From assembly GCF_004331675.1 (NCBI RefSeq), contig NZ_SJSN01000014.1:80711-144710 (forward strand): a stretch of DNA of 64,000 bases, written 5' to 3'. Position 1 is the stretch's first letter, and each line of letters begins with the position of its first letter. This document shows, one piece after another, positions 17,532 to 25,666 of this stretch. A program made the position numbers and the translations under genes. The notes under the pieces are model-generated. The model searched no databases, was not told where the DNA came from, and saw only the letters and a list, made by a program, of their open reading frames with translations. Source of the stretch: Pedobacter frigidisoli. Lineage in GTDB: Bacteria; Bacteroidota; Bacteroidia; Sphingobacteriales; Sphingobacteriaceae.

Positions 17532-18272
17532 ATGATATTAAGAGCCGAAAATCTGGTTAAAAAATATAAGCAGCGTACCGTTGTAAATGATGTTTCTTTC
17601 AGCGTAAGCCAAGGCGAAATTGTTGGTTTGCTTGGACCGAATGGTGCTGGAAAAACCACTTCGTTTTACATGATTGTAGGTTTAATAAAACCAAACGAAG
17701 GGCGTATTTTTTTGGAAGATGAAGACATTACCGAAGATGCAATGTACCGTAGGGCACAAAAAGGCATTGGTTATTTGGCACAAGAAGCATCTGTTTTTAG
17801 AAAGCTGACCGTGGAAGATAATATCCTTGCGATCTTAGAAATGAGCAGCATGACAAAGGAGGAACAGAAAGATAAGTTGGAGGAATTAATTAACGAGTTT
17901 AGTTTGCACAAGGTTCGCAAAAATCGTGGTGATTTATTATCTGGAGGAGAGCGCCGTAGAACAGAGATTGCTCGTGCATTAGCGGCAAATCCTAACTTTA
18001 TTCTATTGGATGAGCCTTTTGCTGGAGTAGATCCAATAGCGGTTGAGGAAATTCAAAGTATTGTTGCAAAATTAAAACACAAAAATATAGGTATTTTAAT
18101 TACTGATCACAACGTTCAGGAAACACTTTCCATTACGGATAGAGCTTATTTACTATTCGAAGGAAAGATTCTTGAGCAAGGTGTTCCAGAGGTTTTGGCT
18201 GAAAATGAGATGGTAAGAAAAGTTTATTTAGGAGCTAACTTCGTGTTGAAGCGTAAGAAATTTGACGTTTAA
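17532..18272 (+). CDS. lptB: LPS export ABC transporter ATP-binding protein
   Basis: A 246-residue ABC ATPase with Walker A GPNGAGKTT (35-43), signature LLSGGERRR (from about 135), Walker B ILLDEP (157-162) followed by FAGVDP, and the switch His in TDHNV. The LptB-typical stretch YLAQEASVFRKLTVEDN is present. LptB energises the LptB2FG complex that extracts LPS from the inner membrane for transport to the outer membrane; the LptF/G permeases are not encoded here. The gene sits between recJ and a GH3-like gene and probably forms an operon with the latter (9-base gap). Confidence 0.95.
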   Translation: MILRAENLVKKYKQRTVVNDVSFSVSQGEIVGLLGPNGAGKTTSFYMIVGLIKPNEGRIFLEDEDITEDAMYRRAQKGIGYLAQEASVFRKLTVEDNILAILEMSSMTKEEQKDKLEELINEFSLHKVRKNRGDLLSGGERRRTEIARALAANPNFILLDEPFAGVDPIAVEEIQSIVAKLKHKNIGILITDHNVQETLSITDRAYLLFEGKILEQGVPEVLAENEMVRKVYLGANFVLKRKKFDV

Positions 18273-18281
18273 TAAAGGCAA

Positions 18282-19805
18282 ATGGCATTTGTAAATTCAA
18301 TTTTTACTTGGTTAATGAAAAAGCGGATTCATCAGATCGAGCTTTTTATGAAATATCCTCAAGATGTTCAACAGGAGTGGTTTCATACCTTAATAGATAG
18401 TGCAGAAAATACCGAGTGGGGAAAACTGTACGATTATAAATCAATTTTAACGCCACAACAATATCAGGAACGTGTTCCAATTCAAAATTACGACACGCTA
18501 AAACCTTACATAGAGCGTATGCTTGCTGGTGAGCAAAATATTCTCTGGCCATCAGATATTAAATGGTTCGCAAAATCATCTGGCACTACCAGCGATAGAA
18601 GTAAATTCATTCCCGTATCTCAAGAATCCTTGGAGGAATGCCATTTTAAAGGTGGTAAGGATATGCTTTCCATCTATTGCAATAATCGGCCAGATAACCA
18701 GATGTTTACGGGCAAAGCGTTGGTTTTAGGTGGAAGTCACCAAGTAAACCAACTAAACGAAGATTGTTTTTATGGGGATTTATCAGCGGTGCTGATTAAA
18801 AACTTACCGATTTGGGCTGAGTTTTATCGCACCCCAGATATGTCTATCGCCCTAATGGATAATTACGAAATTAAGATGGATAGAATGGCAGAAGCGACTA
18901 TTCACGAAAACGTAACCAGCATCTCTGGCGTTCCAACGTGGACAATCGTTTTGGCTAAAAAGGTTCTCGAACTCACTGGAAAGAAGAATTTACTAGAAGT
19001 TTGGCCAAACTTGGAATTGTACATTCATGGGGCAGTAAATTTTGCGCCTTATCGTGAGCAGTTCAAACAGCTCATCCCATCAGATGATATGTATTATCTG
19101 GAAACCTATAATGCATCTGAGGGTTTCTTCGGAATTCAAGATCAAGATAATTCTGAAGAGATGTTGTTGATGCTGGACTACGGTATTTTCTATGAATTTA
19201 TCCCGATGGAAAATATTGGACAGGAAAATCCAAGGGCCTTACTTTTGGGCGAGGTTGAATTGAACAAAAACTATGCAATTGTAATTTCAACTAATGGTGG
19301 TTTGTGGCGATATATGATTGGCGATACCATTCAATTTACGTCACTTTCTCCATACAGAATTAAGATTACTGGTCGTACAAAACACTTCATTAATGCCTTT
19401 GGCGAAGAGGTAATTATTGATAATGCAGAGCAAGCCTTAATGAAAGCCTGCGAGGTTACTGGAGCAGAAATTAAGGATTACACCGCTGGACCGATATATT
19501 TTAAAGATGAAAAAGCAGGTGGCCATGAATGGATTATCGAATTCGATAAACAACCGAATGACTTCGAGAAATTTATTGATGTAATGGATCAAACTCTGCG
19601 TGAGGTTAATTCAGATTATGATGCCAAACGGTTTAAGGATATGGCTTTGTGTAGGCCGTTAGTACATAATGCGCCAGCAAATACATTTTACAATTGGTTA
19701 AAAGCCAAGGATAAATTAGGTGGACAGCACAAAGTTCCACGATTGGCTAATGAGCGCAAATACGTTGATGATATTTTGGAAATGCTGAAATCTGCTGCGG
19801 CTTAA
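18282..19805 (+). CDS. GH3-family acyl-adenylating enzyme
   Basis: 507 residues of the GH3 'auxin-responsive promoter' family, part of the adenylate-forming superfamily. The ATP-binding P-loop SSGTTSDRSK is at 99-108, a second motif LETYNASEGFFG is in the middle, and the hinge region YMIGDTIQFTS followed by KITGRTKHFINAFGEE marks the adenylation site. Plant GH3 enzymes join carboxylic acids to amino acids through an acyl-AMP; bacterial homologues have no settled role. The gene is tightly linked to lptB, which hints at an envelope-related acid conjugation, but that is inference only. Confidence 0.9.
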   Translation: MAFVNSIFTWLMKKRIHQIELFMKYPQDVQQEWFHTLIDSAENTEWGKLYDYKSILTPQQYQERVPIQNYDTLKPYIERMLAGEQNILWPSDIKWFAKSSGTTSDRSKFIPVSQESLEECHFKGGKDMLSIYCNNRPDNQMFTGKALVLGGSHQVNQLNEDCFYGDLSAVLIKNLPIWAEFYRTPDMSIALMDNYEIKMDRMAEATIHENVTSISGVPTWTIVLAKKVLELTGKKNLLEVWPNLELYIHGAVNFAPYREQFKQLIPSDDMYYLETYNASEGFFGIQDQDNSEEMLLMLDYGIFYEFIPMENIGQENPRALLLGEVELNKNYAIVISTNGGLWRYMIGDTIQFTSLSPYRIKITGRTKHFINAFGEEVIIDNAEQALMKACEVTGAEIKDYTAGPIYFKDEKAGGHEWIIEFDKQPNDFEKFIDVMDQTLREVNSDYDAKRFKDMALCRPLVHNAPANTFYNWLKAKDKLGGQHKVPRLANERKYVDDILEMLKSAAA

Positions 19806-19835
19806 TTATGATATAGTTTAACCAAATTAATACCC

Positions 19836-20240
19836 ATGAGAGGAATATTTTTTTTATATATCTTCGGATTCTTGAATTTTGTTGGAGTAGCCCAGATTAA
19901 AGAGAGTAATAAAGCTAAAATCGCATATAAAATTGTAGAAACTTCTCTGCGATGTAAGTCACTTACCAAAGGGCTTTTTGAACGAATTATTAAAAATGGC
20001 GGAACTTCATACGGTGTAATGCTGGAAACCAGCCCAAACCCTAAAACCTATCCTTCGCAAGGATATTCAGCAACCTATAACTTTAATCTGCACGAAAGTT
20101 ATTCAGACAGGATGCCAATAATTGCAAGGTTCGTTTTTGATCCTAAGAAAAAACAGCTTTATGAGGAAGATACAGCTAATGATAAATTGATTCCGATTTC
20201 CTTTAATAAAAACTTGCTAGTTTCATTCGACAAAAAATGA
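19836..20240 (+). CDS. predicted secreted protein, unknown function
   Basis: 134 residues with a probable Sec signal peptide (MRGIFFLYIFGFLNFVGVAQ, cleavage after about 19). The mature part is basic, with no recognised motif. It follows the GH3-like gene by 30 bases on the same strand and may be the last gene of that transcript. Confidence 0.6.
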   Translation: MRGIFFLYIFGFLNFVGVAQIKESNKAKIAYKIVETSLRCKSLTKGLFERIIKNGGTSYGVMLETSPNPKTYPSQGYSATYNFNLHESYSDRMPIIARFVFDPKKKQLYEEDTANDKLIPISFNKNLLVSFDKK

Positions 20241-20279
20241 GTTGCATTTTTAAAAACATAATAGATAGCCGCTGCTTTC

Positions 20280-20295
20280 ATACGAATATTCGTAT
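20280..20295. promoter_or_regulatory. 16-bp perfect palindrome, possible operator
   Basis: ATACGAATATTCGTAT reads identically on both strands. It lies 42 bases before the YkvA-family gene, the first gene of a small membrane-protein cluster, and is not part of any repeat family seen elsewhere in the window. A dimeric repressor site is possible. Confidence 0.4.
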
Positions 20296-20336
20296 AAAGC
20301 TCAACCTTTTGGCCGTTAATTTGTAATGTTATAATC

Positions 20337-20771
20337 ATGAAATTGAACAGACAAAAGATATTAGATTTCTTTAAGAAATCTGAAAATAGGGCAACGGTAA
20401 TTTTAAAGGATAAGTCGAAAGCCAACGATACCATAAAAGATGCGCTAGGTAAGGCTGTCACAAATAAGGGTGATTTAGAGGGAGTATGGTCAAAAATGGT
20501 ATTATTGTTTGCCGTTTCTAAAGATTACGTGAACGGCGATTACACTGAGATTCCCAAAAAATCGATAATAGCGATTTTAGGAGGTTTGGTTTATTTTCTT
20601 TCGCCAATTGACATTGTTCCAGATTTTGTGCCTGTTTTAGGTTTTATAGATGATATTTTTGTGTTGAACCTTGTTTACAGACAAGTGCTTAAGGATTTGG
20701 AAAAGTATAAAGACTGGAAAGATGCTCAAATTAAAATCATTGGTGATGTAGATGGATCGTCAGCTTCATAA
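20337..20771 (+). CDS. YkvA family (DUF1232) protein
   Basis: 144 residues. The N-terminal half is charged and helical; the C-terminal half holds the DUF1232 core GGLVYFLSPIDIVPDFVPVL followed by GFIDDIFVL, a short membrane-inserting hairpin. The family is widespread and of unknown function. Its end overlaps the next gene by 20 bases, suggesting translational coupling. Confidence 0.85.
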   Translation: MKLNRQKILDFFKKSENRATVILKDKSKANDTIKDALGKAVTNKGDLEGVWSKMVLLFAVSKDYVNGDYTEIPKKSIIAILGGLVYFLSPIDIVPDFVPVLGFIDDIFVLNLVYRQVLKDLEKYKDWKDAQIKIIGDVDGSSAS

Positions 20772-21075
20772 CTTCCTCGATTGGCTTGGCCATCATCTTT
20801 TTGCCTGTCCGTTTAAGACTCACTTTGGCTTTGACTGCCCTGGTTGTGGATTTCAGCGATCGGTTTTATCATTACTTAAGGGAGATTTATTAGAATCGTT
20901 TAAGCTCTATCCAGCCACAATTCCATTGTTGTTTATTTTTATCTATACCATCGTTCATCTTCGAATGGATTTAAAAATTGGAGCACAAGTAATAAAAATT
21001 GCTTTCGCCGGGGTTGCAGTAATTATCTTAATCAATTACATTTACAAAATATACAACCATCAACTTATCAGCTAA
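20752..21075 (+). CDS. DUF2752 family membrane protein
   Basis: 107 residues with the family motif DCPGCGFQRS (28-37), where the two cysteines could bind metal or form a disulfide, and two or three hydrophobic segments (about 54-64, 80-98). Function unknown. It overlaps the YkvA-like gene by 20 bases and is followed after 5 bases by the DUF4190-like gene, so the three form one unit. Confidence 0.85.
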   Translation: MDRQLHNFLDWLGHHLFACPFKTHFGFDCPGCGFQRSVLSLLKGDLLESFKLYPATIPLLFIFIYTIVHLRMDLKIGAQVIKIAFAGVAVIILINYIYKIYNHQLIS

Positions 21076-21080
21076 TCAAC

Positions 21081-21554
21081 ATGTCAGAAGAACAGGAAAA
21101 CCCTCAAGAAAATCGCCCTATTGATTTAAATAAAAATGAAACGCCACCATTTGGCCCATTAAATTCTGGTCCGAGTGTGCCGCCACCTTTCCAGCAACCT
21201 CCACCGTTTGGGCAATTTCCCGGTGGAATGGGCATGGGACAACAGAACTTGCCAAATGCTACAGCAGCCTTGGTATTGGGAATAATCGCTATCCCAGCTT
21301 GTTGTTTTTATGGTGTTTTCGGTTTAATATTTGGTGTTATTGCATGGATTTTAGGTGCAGGTGATGTTAAGAAATATAATCTAAATCCTAGTCTATATAC
21401 AGAGTCTTCCTACAAAAATGCAAAAGCTGGAAAAATCTGTGGAATGATTGCTACAATACTAAGCGTACTTTTTATCGTGTTTGTTGTGTTGATAATAGCA
21501 GGAGCGATTACCAATCCAGAAGCTTATGACAAGTTTTTTAAAGGATTTAACTAA
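21081..21554 (+). CDS. DUF4190-like membrane protein with proline-rich N-terminus
   Basis: 157 residues. Residues 1-58 are hydrophilic and rich in Pro, Gly and Asn, probably a disordered cytoplasmic tail. Two membrane segments follow (about 60-93 and 119-144), the first containing AIPACCFYGVFGLIFGVIA, typical of DUF4190. Function unknown. It is last in the YkvA/DUF2752/DUF4190 unit and is followed by an intrinsic terminator. Confidence 0.8.
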   Translation: MSEEQENPQENRPIDLNKNETPPFGPLNSGPSVPPPFQQPPPFGQFPGGMGMGQQNLPNATAALVLGIIAIPACCFYGVFGLIFGVIAWILGAGDVKKYNLNPSLYTESSYKNAKAGKICGMIATILSVLFIVFVVLIIAGAITNPEAYDKFFKGFN

Positions 21555-21579
21555 GTGCTAATTTTACCTTAAAAATATA

Positions 21580-21611
21580 AATCGGATGGTGCATGCCATC
21601 CGATTTTCTTA
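21580..21611 (+). terminator. rho-independent terminator after the DUF4190-like gene
   Basis: ATCGGATGG-TGCATG-CCATCCGAT is a perfect 9-bp stem followed by TTTCTTATTTTT, 26 bases after the stop codon. Confidence 0.85.
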
Positions 21612-21617
21612 TTTTTG
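21610..21617 (+). promoter_or_regulatory. bacilliredoxin gene promoter -7 element
   Basis: TATTTTTG fits TAnnTTTG and overlaps the tail of the preceding terminator. It lies 33 bases before the ATG. Confidence 0.45.
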
Positions 21618-21650
21618 TACATTCAAATTGTAAATAAAAAACTCAAGATA

Positions 21651-22061
21651 ATGTATCCAGAATATTTAGTAGAACCAATGCGTAAGGAATTAACTAACGT
21701 AGGTTTTGAAGAATTAAAAAACGCACAAGAGGTTGATCAAGCCATTAAAGGCGAAGGAACTGTATTGGTTGTGGTAAATTCAGTATGTGGTTGTGCGGCA
21801 GCAAATGCTCGTCCGGCGGCTAGAGCAGCAGCAGCGCATGAAAAACATCCAGATAAATTAGTTACTGTATTTGCAGGAATGGAAAAAGAAGCGGTAGATC
21901 AAGCTAGAAATTACATGATGCCTTTTCCTCCATCTTCTCCAGCAATGGCTTTGTTTAAGGATGGTAAATTGGTTCACATGATTGAGCGCCATCAAATTGA
22001 AGGCAGACCAGCACAAATGATCGCTGATAACTTAATTGGTGCTTTCGAACAATACTGTTAA
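21651..22061 (+). CDS. BrxA/BrxB family bacilliredoxin
   Basis: 136 residues of the YphP/BrxA/B thioredoxin-like family, with the diagnostic CGC active site in NSVCGCAAANARP and the downstream cis-Pro region PPSSPAMALF. In Firmicutes these proteins remove bacillithiol from S-bacillithiolated proteins; Bacteroidota homologues are common and some members of the phylum make bacillithiol. The ATG at 21651 is chosen because it gives the family start MYPEYLVEPM; an upstream in-frame TTG lies inside the -7 promoter element. It is single and followed by a strong hairpin. Confidence 0.9.
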   Translation: MYPEYLVEPMRKELTNVGFEELKNAQEVDQAIKGEGTVLVVVNSVCGCAAANARPAARAAAAHEKHPDKLVTVFAGMEKEAVDQARNYMMPFPPSSPAMALFKDGKLVHMIERHQIEGRPAQMIADNLIGAFEQYC

Positions 22062-22067
22062 GAAAAG

Positions 22068-22140
22068 GATTACACAGATTATTATGATTACACTGATTTG
22101 AGCTTCTTGAATCTGTGTAATCTTTTTATCTGTGTAATCA
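22068..22140. repeat. GATTACACAGATT inverted repeat, possible bidirectional terminator
   Basis: GATTACACAGATT (22068-22080) pairs exactly with AATCTGTGTAATC (22110-22122), followed by TTTTTAT; further units GATTACACTGATTT and TCTGTGTAATCATC flank it. It fills the gap between the converging bacilliredoxin and cdaA genes. The same motif recurs at 34811-34852. Confidence 0.75.
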
Positions 22141-22144
22141 TCTT

Positions 22145-22945
22145 CTAAAAATCCTTATTAAGCAACTTCTCAAGCTCCCCAAAAGAAACATTCATTCTTA
22201 CCCTGCCTTGTTTGGCATAAGAAATCTCCCCAGTTTCTTCTGATATAATTACAGCTACTGCATCGGTAGTTTCAGAAACCCCAATTCCAGCCCTGTGCCT
22301 TAATCCAAACTGCGATGGTAATTGATCGTTATCTGTTAAGGGTAAGATACAGCTCGCACTTTTAATCTTATTTTCAGAGATTACAACAGCCCCATCATGT
22401 AAGGGGCTGTTTTTTTGGAAAATACTTTCCAATAAGCGTTTAGATATTTTTGCCTCCACAACCTCGCAACTATTGGCGAAAAATTGCTCGTCGTAAAATT
22501 TAACGAAAACAATTAGTGCACCTGTACGTGTTTTTTTCATTGTTTTACAAGCATCAATTATCGGTTTTATGCGTGTAAGGTTATTCCTTTCGATTTCTTT
22601 TCTTCCAAATAAATATCCCCACCAAGCTTTATTCTTTTGCAAGAACGCGTTCTTTCCAATAAGAAGCAAGAATCGGCGAATCTCAGGATGGAAAATAACA
22701 ATCAATGCAATAATGCCCACACTCATAAATTTCTCAATAATCATAGTGAGTAATTTCATGTGTAAGGCATCAACAATATGATAGAATATCGCAATAATGA
22801 GCATCCCAACGAGGAGATTTACAGCTAAAGTATTGCGTATAAGCGTATAAACGTAGTAAATTAAAAGTGCCACGAGCACAATATCCACAGCACTTGTAAC
22901 ATCAAATTTTAAGAAATCGAAATCTAAACCTTTCATTAGCGACAA
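22145..22945 (-). CDS. cdaA: diadenylate cyclase (c-di-AMP synthase)
   Basis: 266 residues: three N-terminal membrane helices (about 17-37, 40-60, 64-90) and a cytoplasmic DisA_N cyclase domain (~110-266). The catalytic motifs DGA (184-186, in PLHDGAVVI) and RHR (216-218, in GLRHRAGIG) are intact. It condenses two ATP into cyclic di-AMP, a second messenger for potassium and osmotic/cell-wall balance. It lies downstream of folP on the same strand with a 73-base gap, an arrangement common in Bacteroidota. Confidence 0.95.
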   Translation of the reverse strand: MSLMKGLDFDFLKFDVTSAVDIVLVALLIYYVYTLIRNTLAVNLLVGMLIIAIFYHIVDALHMKLLTMIIEKFMSVGIIALIVIFHPEIRRFLLLIGKNAFLQKNKAWWGYLFGRKEIERNNLTRIKPIIDACKTMKKTRTGALIVFVKFYDEQFFANSCEVVEAKISKRLLESIFQKNSPLHDGAVVISENKIKSASCILPLTDNDQLPSQFGLRHRAGIGVSETTDAVAVIISEETGEISYAKQGRVRMNVSFGELEKLLNKDF

Positions 22946-23018
22946 GATAGCAAAACAGTTTTCAGTTTACAATTTTCAGATCATATTTGGTTATCAAATA
23001 ATAATTAACCAATGGTTT

Positions 23019-23870
23019 TTACCTAAGCATCCCAACTAACTTTATGCACTCAACTGCTTCCTTTACATCATGTACCCTTAAAATTCCAGCGCCTTTTTGT
23101 AGCGCAATGGTATTTAAAACTGAAGTTCCATTTAATGCCTCCGCGGCACTTGTTCCTAAGATTTTATGAATCATTCCCTTGCGGGAGAATCCAACTAAAA
23201 TGGGCAACTTAAATATTTCAAAGGCTTCCATTCGGTTGAGCAAATCGTAATTGTGTTCGATAGTTTTGCCAAATCCAAATCCAGGATCGATAATTACGTC
23301 ATGAATATTGAGAGCCTTTAAAGCTGCTATTTTCTTCCCAAGGTAATCGATCACATCCAACAGAACATCATTGTAAACTGGATTCTGCTGCATCGTTTGG
23401 GGCGTCCCTTGCATGTGCATCATGATGTATGGAACTTGTAATTTACCCACCGTTTCGAACATTTGTTCATCCATATCGCCCGCGGCTATATCGTTAATAA
23501 TGTGCGCTCCGGCTAAAATCGTTTCCTCCGCAACTTTCGCCCTAAAGGTATCAATAGAAATAATCGCTTCTGGAAATTCTCTTACTAAGCTTTCGATTAC
23601 AGGAATGAGCCTATTTAACTCTTCATCAGTAGTAATATCTTTTGCACCCGGTCTGGATGAATATCCGCCAATATCTATAAAGGTTGCACCCTCATTTAAA
23701 AATTGTTCGGTTTTTTTAATGGCTTCTTCTATGGTTTTTGTTCGGCTATCGCTGAAAAAGGAATCGGGTGTAATATTCAATATTCCCATCACCTTTGGTG
23801 TACTTAAATCGATTAATTTCCCCTTGATATTTAAGCTTTGTTTAGCTTTAAAAAAGTTTTTTTCTGCCAT
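23019..23870 (-). CDS. folP: dihydropteroate synthase
   Basis: 283 residues, TIM-barrel enzyme that joins p-aminobenzoate to dihydropterin pyrophosphate in folate synthesis, the target of sulfonamides. Pterin-binding signatures: VMGILNITPDSFF at 27-39, IDIGGYSSRPGA, the loop VIIDPGFGFGKT, and GFSRKGMI near the C-terminus. All are intact. It is upstream of cdaA, probably in one transcript, and divergent from the DUF1599 gene. Confidence 0.97.
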   Translation of the reverse strand: MAEKNFFKAKQSLNIKGKLIDLSTPKVMGILNITPDSFFSDSRTKTIEEAIKKTEQFLNEGATFIDIGGYSSRPGAKDITTDEELNRLIPVIESLVREFPEAIISIDTFRAKVAEETILAGAHIINDIAAGDMDEQMFETVGKLQVPYIMMHMQGTPQTMQQNPVYNDVLLDVIDYLGKKIAALKALNIHDVIIDPGFGFGKTIEHNYDLLNRMEAFEIFKLPILVGFSRKGMIHKILGTSAAEALNGTSVLNTIALQKGAGILRVHDVKEAVECIKLVGMLR

Positions 23871-23963
23871 AATAAACCCTTTCGGGATTTGGGTTTCGCT
23901 TTAAAAATGTATCTTTAGCCTTTGTCTTTTCAGAACAAAAATACACTAAAAACTAAATAATTA

Positions 23964-24515
23964 TTGGCTTTGGCACAAACAAATACCTCTGTAGAATTTG
24001 ATGAAGTGATTGCGGTTTGCAGATCATTATTTTTAAAAAAGACCAAAGATTATGGTACTGCGTGGCGCATTTTAAGGCTCAGCTCTATCACGGATCAAAT
24101 TTTTATTAAGGCACAGCGTATCCGTACCTTGGAAGAAAAAAAAGTGAGCAAGGTAGGGGAGAACACCACTTCAGAATACATTGGGATTGTTAATTATTGC
24201 GTAATTGCGATGATGCAGTTGGAGCTTACAGATGCCGATCCAAATGAAATGCCTTTTGCTCAAGTAGAAACTTCTTTTGAAGAAAAGGTAACAGAAACCA
24301 AGGATTTAATGTTTGCCAAAAACCACGATTATGGTGAGGCTTGGAGAGATATGCGCATTAGTTCCTTAACAGATTTAATTTTGATGAAGATTTTTAGGGT
24401 GAAGCAAATTGAAGATAACGAAGGACAAACCCTGGCTTCAGAAGGTGTAAAGGCAAATTATCAAGATATGCTAAACTATTCGGTTTTTGCATTAATTAAA
24501 TTAGGTGTTAAATAA
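23964..24515 (+). CDS. DUF1599 family protein with internal duplication
   Basis: 183 residues made of two homologous halves: FLKKTKDYGTAWRILRLSS (~19-38) and MFAKNHDYGEAWRDMRISS (~114-132), each followed by a MK/IKxxRI helix and a C-terminal NY-containing helix. The family is found mainly in Bacteroidota; its function is unknown, though the helical pattern resembles nucleotide-binding all-alpha proteins. The start is a TTG: no in-frame ATG exists before the first repeat. The stop overlaps the next start by one base (taATG). Confidence 0.85.
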   Translation: MALAQTNTSVEFDEVIAVCRSLFLKKTKDYGTAWRILRLSSITDQIFIKAQRIRTLEEKKVSKVGENTTSEYIGIVNYCVIAMMQLELTDADPNEMPFAQVETSFEEKVTETKDLMFAKNHDYGEAWRDMRISSLTDLILMKIFRVKQIEDNEGQTLASEGVKANYQDMLNYSVFALIKLGVK

Positions 24516-25666
24516 TGAGAGATAAAATATTAGGCTTTTCCAGATTTTTCGTCGGCGCATTATTCATCTTCTCAGGCCTTATAAAAGCCAACGATCCGCT
24601 TGGATTTGGCTATAAACTGCAAGAATATTTCGAAGTGTTCCACATGAACTTTCTAAGTGGAGCAGCGACTGGAATTGCAATCTTACTCTGTACGCTGGAA
24701 ATTGTACTTGGGGCTTTGTTGCTCTTAGGTTTTTGGAGCAAAAAAGTTGCGTGGGGTTTGTTATTACTCATCATCTTTTTCACGTTATTAACTTTTGTTT
24801 CAGCTGCATTTAAAGTGGTAACAAGTTGTGGCTGCTTTGGCGATGCTATTCCGCTTACACCTTGGCAATCGTTTGGAAAAGATTTAATTTTATTGGTGCT
24901 CATTATTATTATTTTCATCAATAAAAATCATATTCAACCTTTATTTAAGAAAGAATCTACCCAGAGAAATATTGCCATTGCTGTAACCGCAATCTCTTTA
25001 GCTTTTGGCTTGTTTACCTACAACGTGCTTCCAATTATCGATTTTCTACCCTATAAAGTAGGTGCGCACATACCATCATTAATGGTTATTCCTCCCGGAG
25101 AAAAGCCAGATGAATTTGAGATTATGTATCACCTGAAGAATAAAAAAACCAAGGAAGAAAAAGATTTAAGCGATAAGGCTTATTTAAAAACAGAGATTTG
25201 GAAAGATAACAATTGGGAGATTATTGGAGAACCTATAAAACGCTTGGTTAAAAAAGGCTTTGAACCAAAAATTAAGGATTTAATTATCACCGATGCATCG
25301 GGTACGGATTATACGAAAGAACTGATTGAAAATCCTTACTACAGTTTAATTTTTGTTGCTTATGATCTCAATAATACAAACGAGCAAGCCATAGGTAAAT
25401 TAAATGCTTTGGCCATAAATGCCACTCAACAATTTAATATTCGTACGGTTTTATTAACTTCAAATTCAGCTCAAGATGCTGAAGCCTTTATTAAAAGGAA
25501 TAATCTTTTTTCAGAGGTTTTTTATGCTGATGCCGTACCCTTAAAGAGTATGGTTCGGGCCAATCCTGGAGTCTTGCTTTTAAAAAATGGCGTAATTGTT
25601 AATAAATGGAACAACCACAATGTTCCAACTTTCGATCAGTTAAGTAGAAAATACTTCGATAAATAA
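24515..25666 (+). CDS. DoxX/MauE-like membrane protein with thioredoxin-like C-terminus (BT_3928 type)
   Basis: 383 residues. The N-terminal part has four membrane helices of the DoxX/MauE type (about 5-150) with the paired cysteines TSCGCFGD in the third; a fifth helix follows at ~148-170; the C-terminal ~200 residues look like a periplasmic thioredoxin-like domain without a CxxC. This layout is known in Bacteroidota as the BT_3928 family and may take part in electron transfer to disulfides. It is coupled by one-base overlaps to both neighbours. Confidence 0.85.
   Translation: MRDKILGFSRFFVGALFIFSGLIKANDPLGFGYKLQEYFEVFHMNFLSGAATGIAILLCTLEIVLGALLLLGFWSKKVAWGLLLLIIFFTLLTFVSAAFKVVTSCGCFGDAIPLTPWQSFGKDLILLVLIIIIFINKNHIQPLFKKESTQRNIAIAVTAISLAFGLFTYNVLPIIDFLPYKVGAHIPSLMVIPPGEKPDEFEIMYHLKNKKTKEEKDLSDKAYLKTEIWKDNNWEIIGEPIKRLVKKGFEPKIKDLIITDASGTDYTKELIENPYYSLIFVAYDLNNTNEQAIGKLNALAINATQQFNIRTVLLTSNSAQDAEAFIKRNNLFSEVFYADAVPLKSMVRANPGVLLLKNGVIVNKWNNHNVPTFDQLSRKYFDK

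Noticed and set aside
21615..21650. Upstream TTG start for the bacilliredoxin
   Set aside because: The TTG is part of the -7 promoter element TATTTTTG; the family starts at MYPEYLVEPM.
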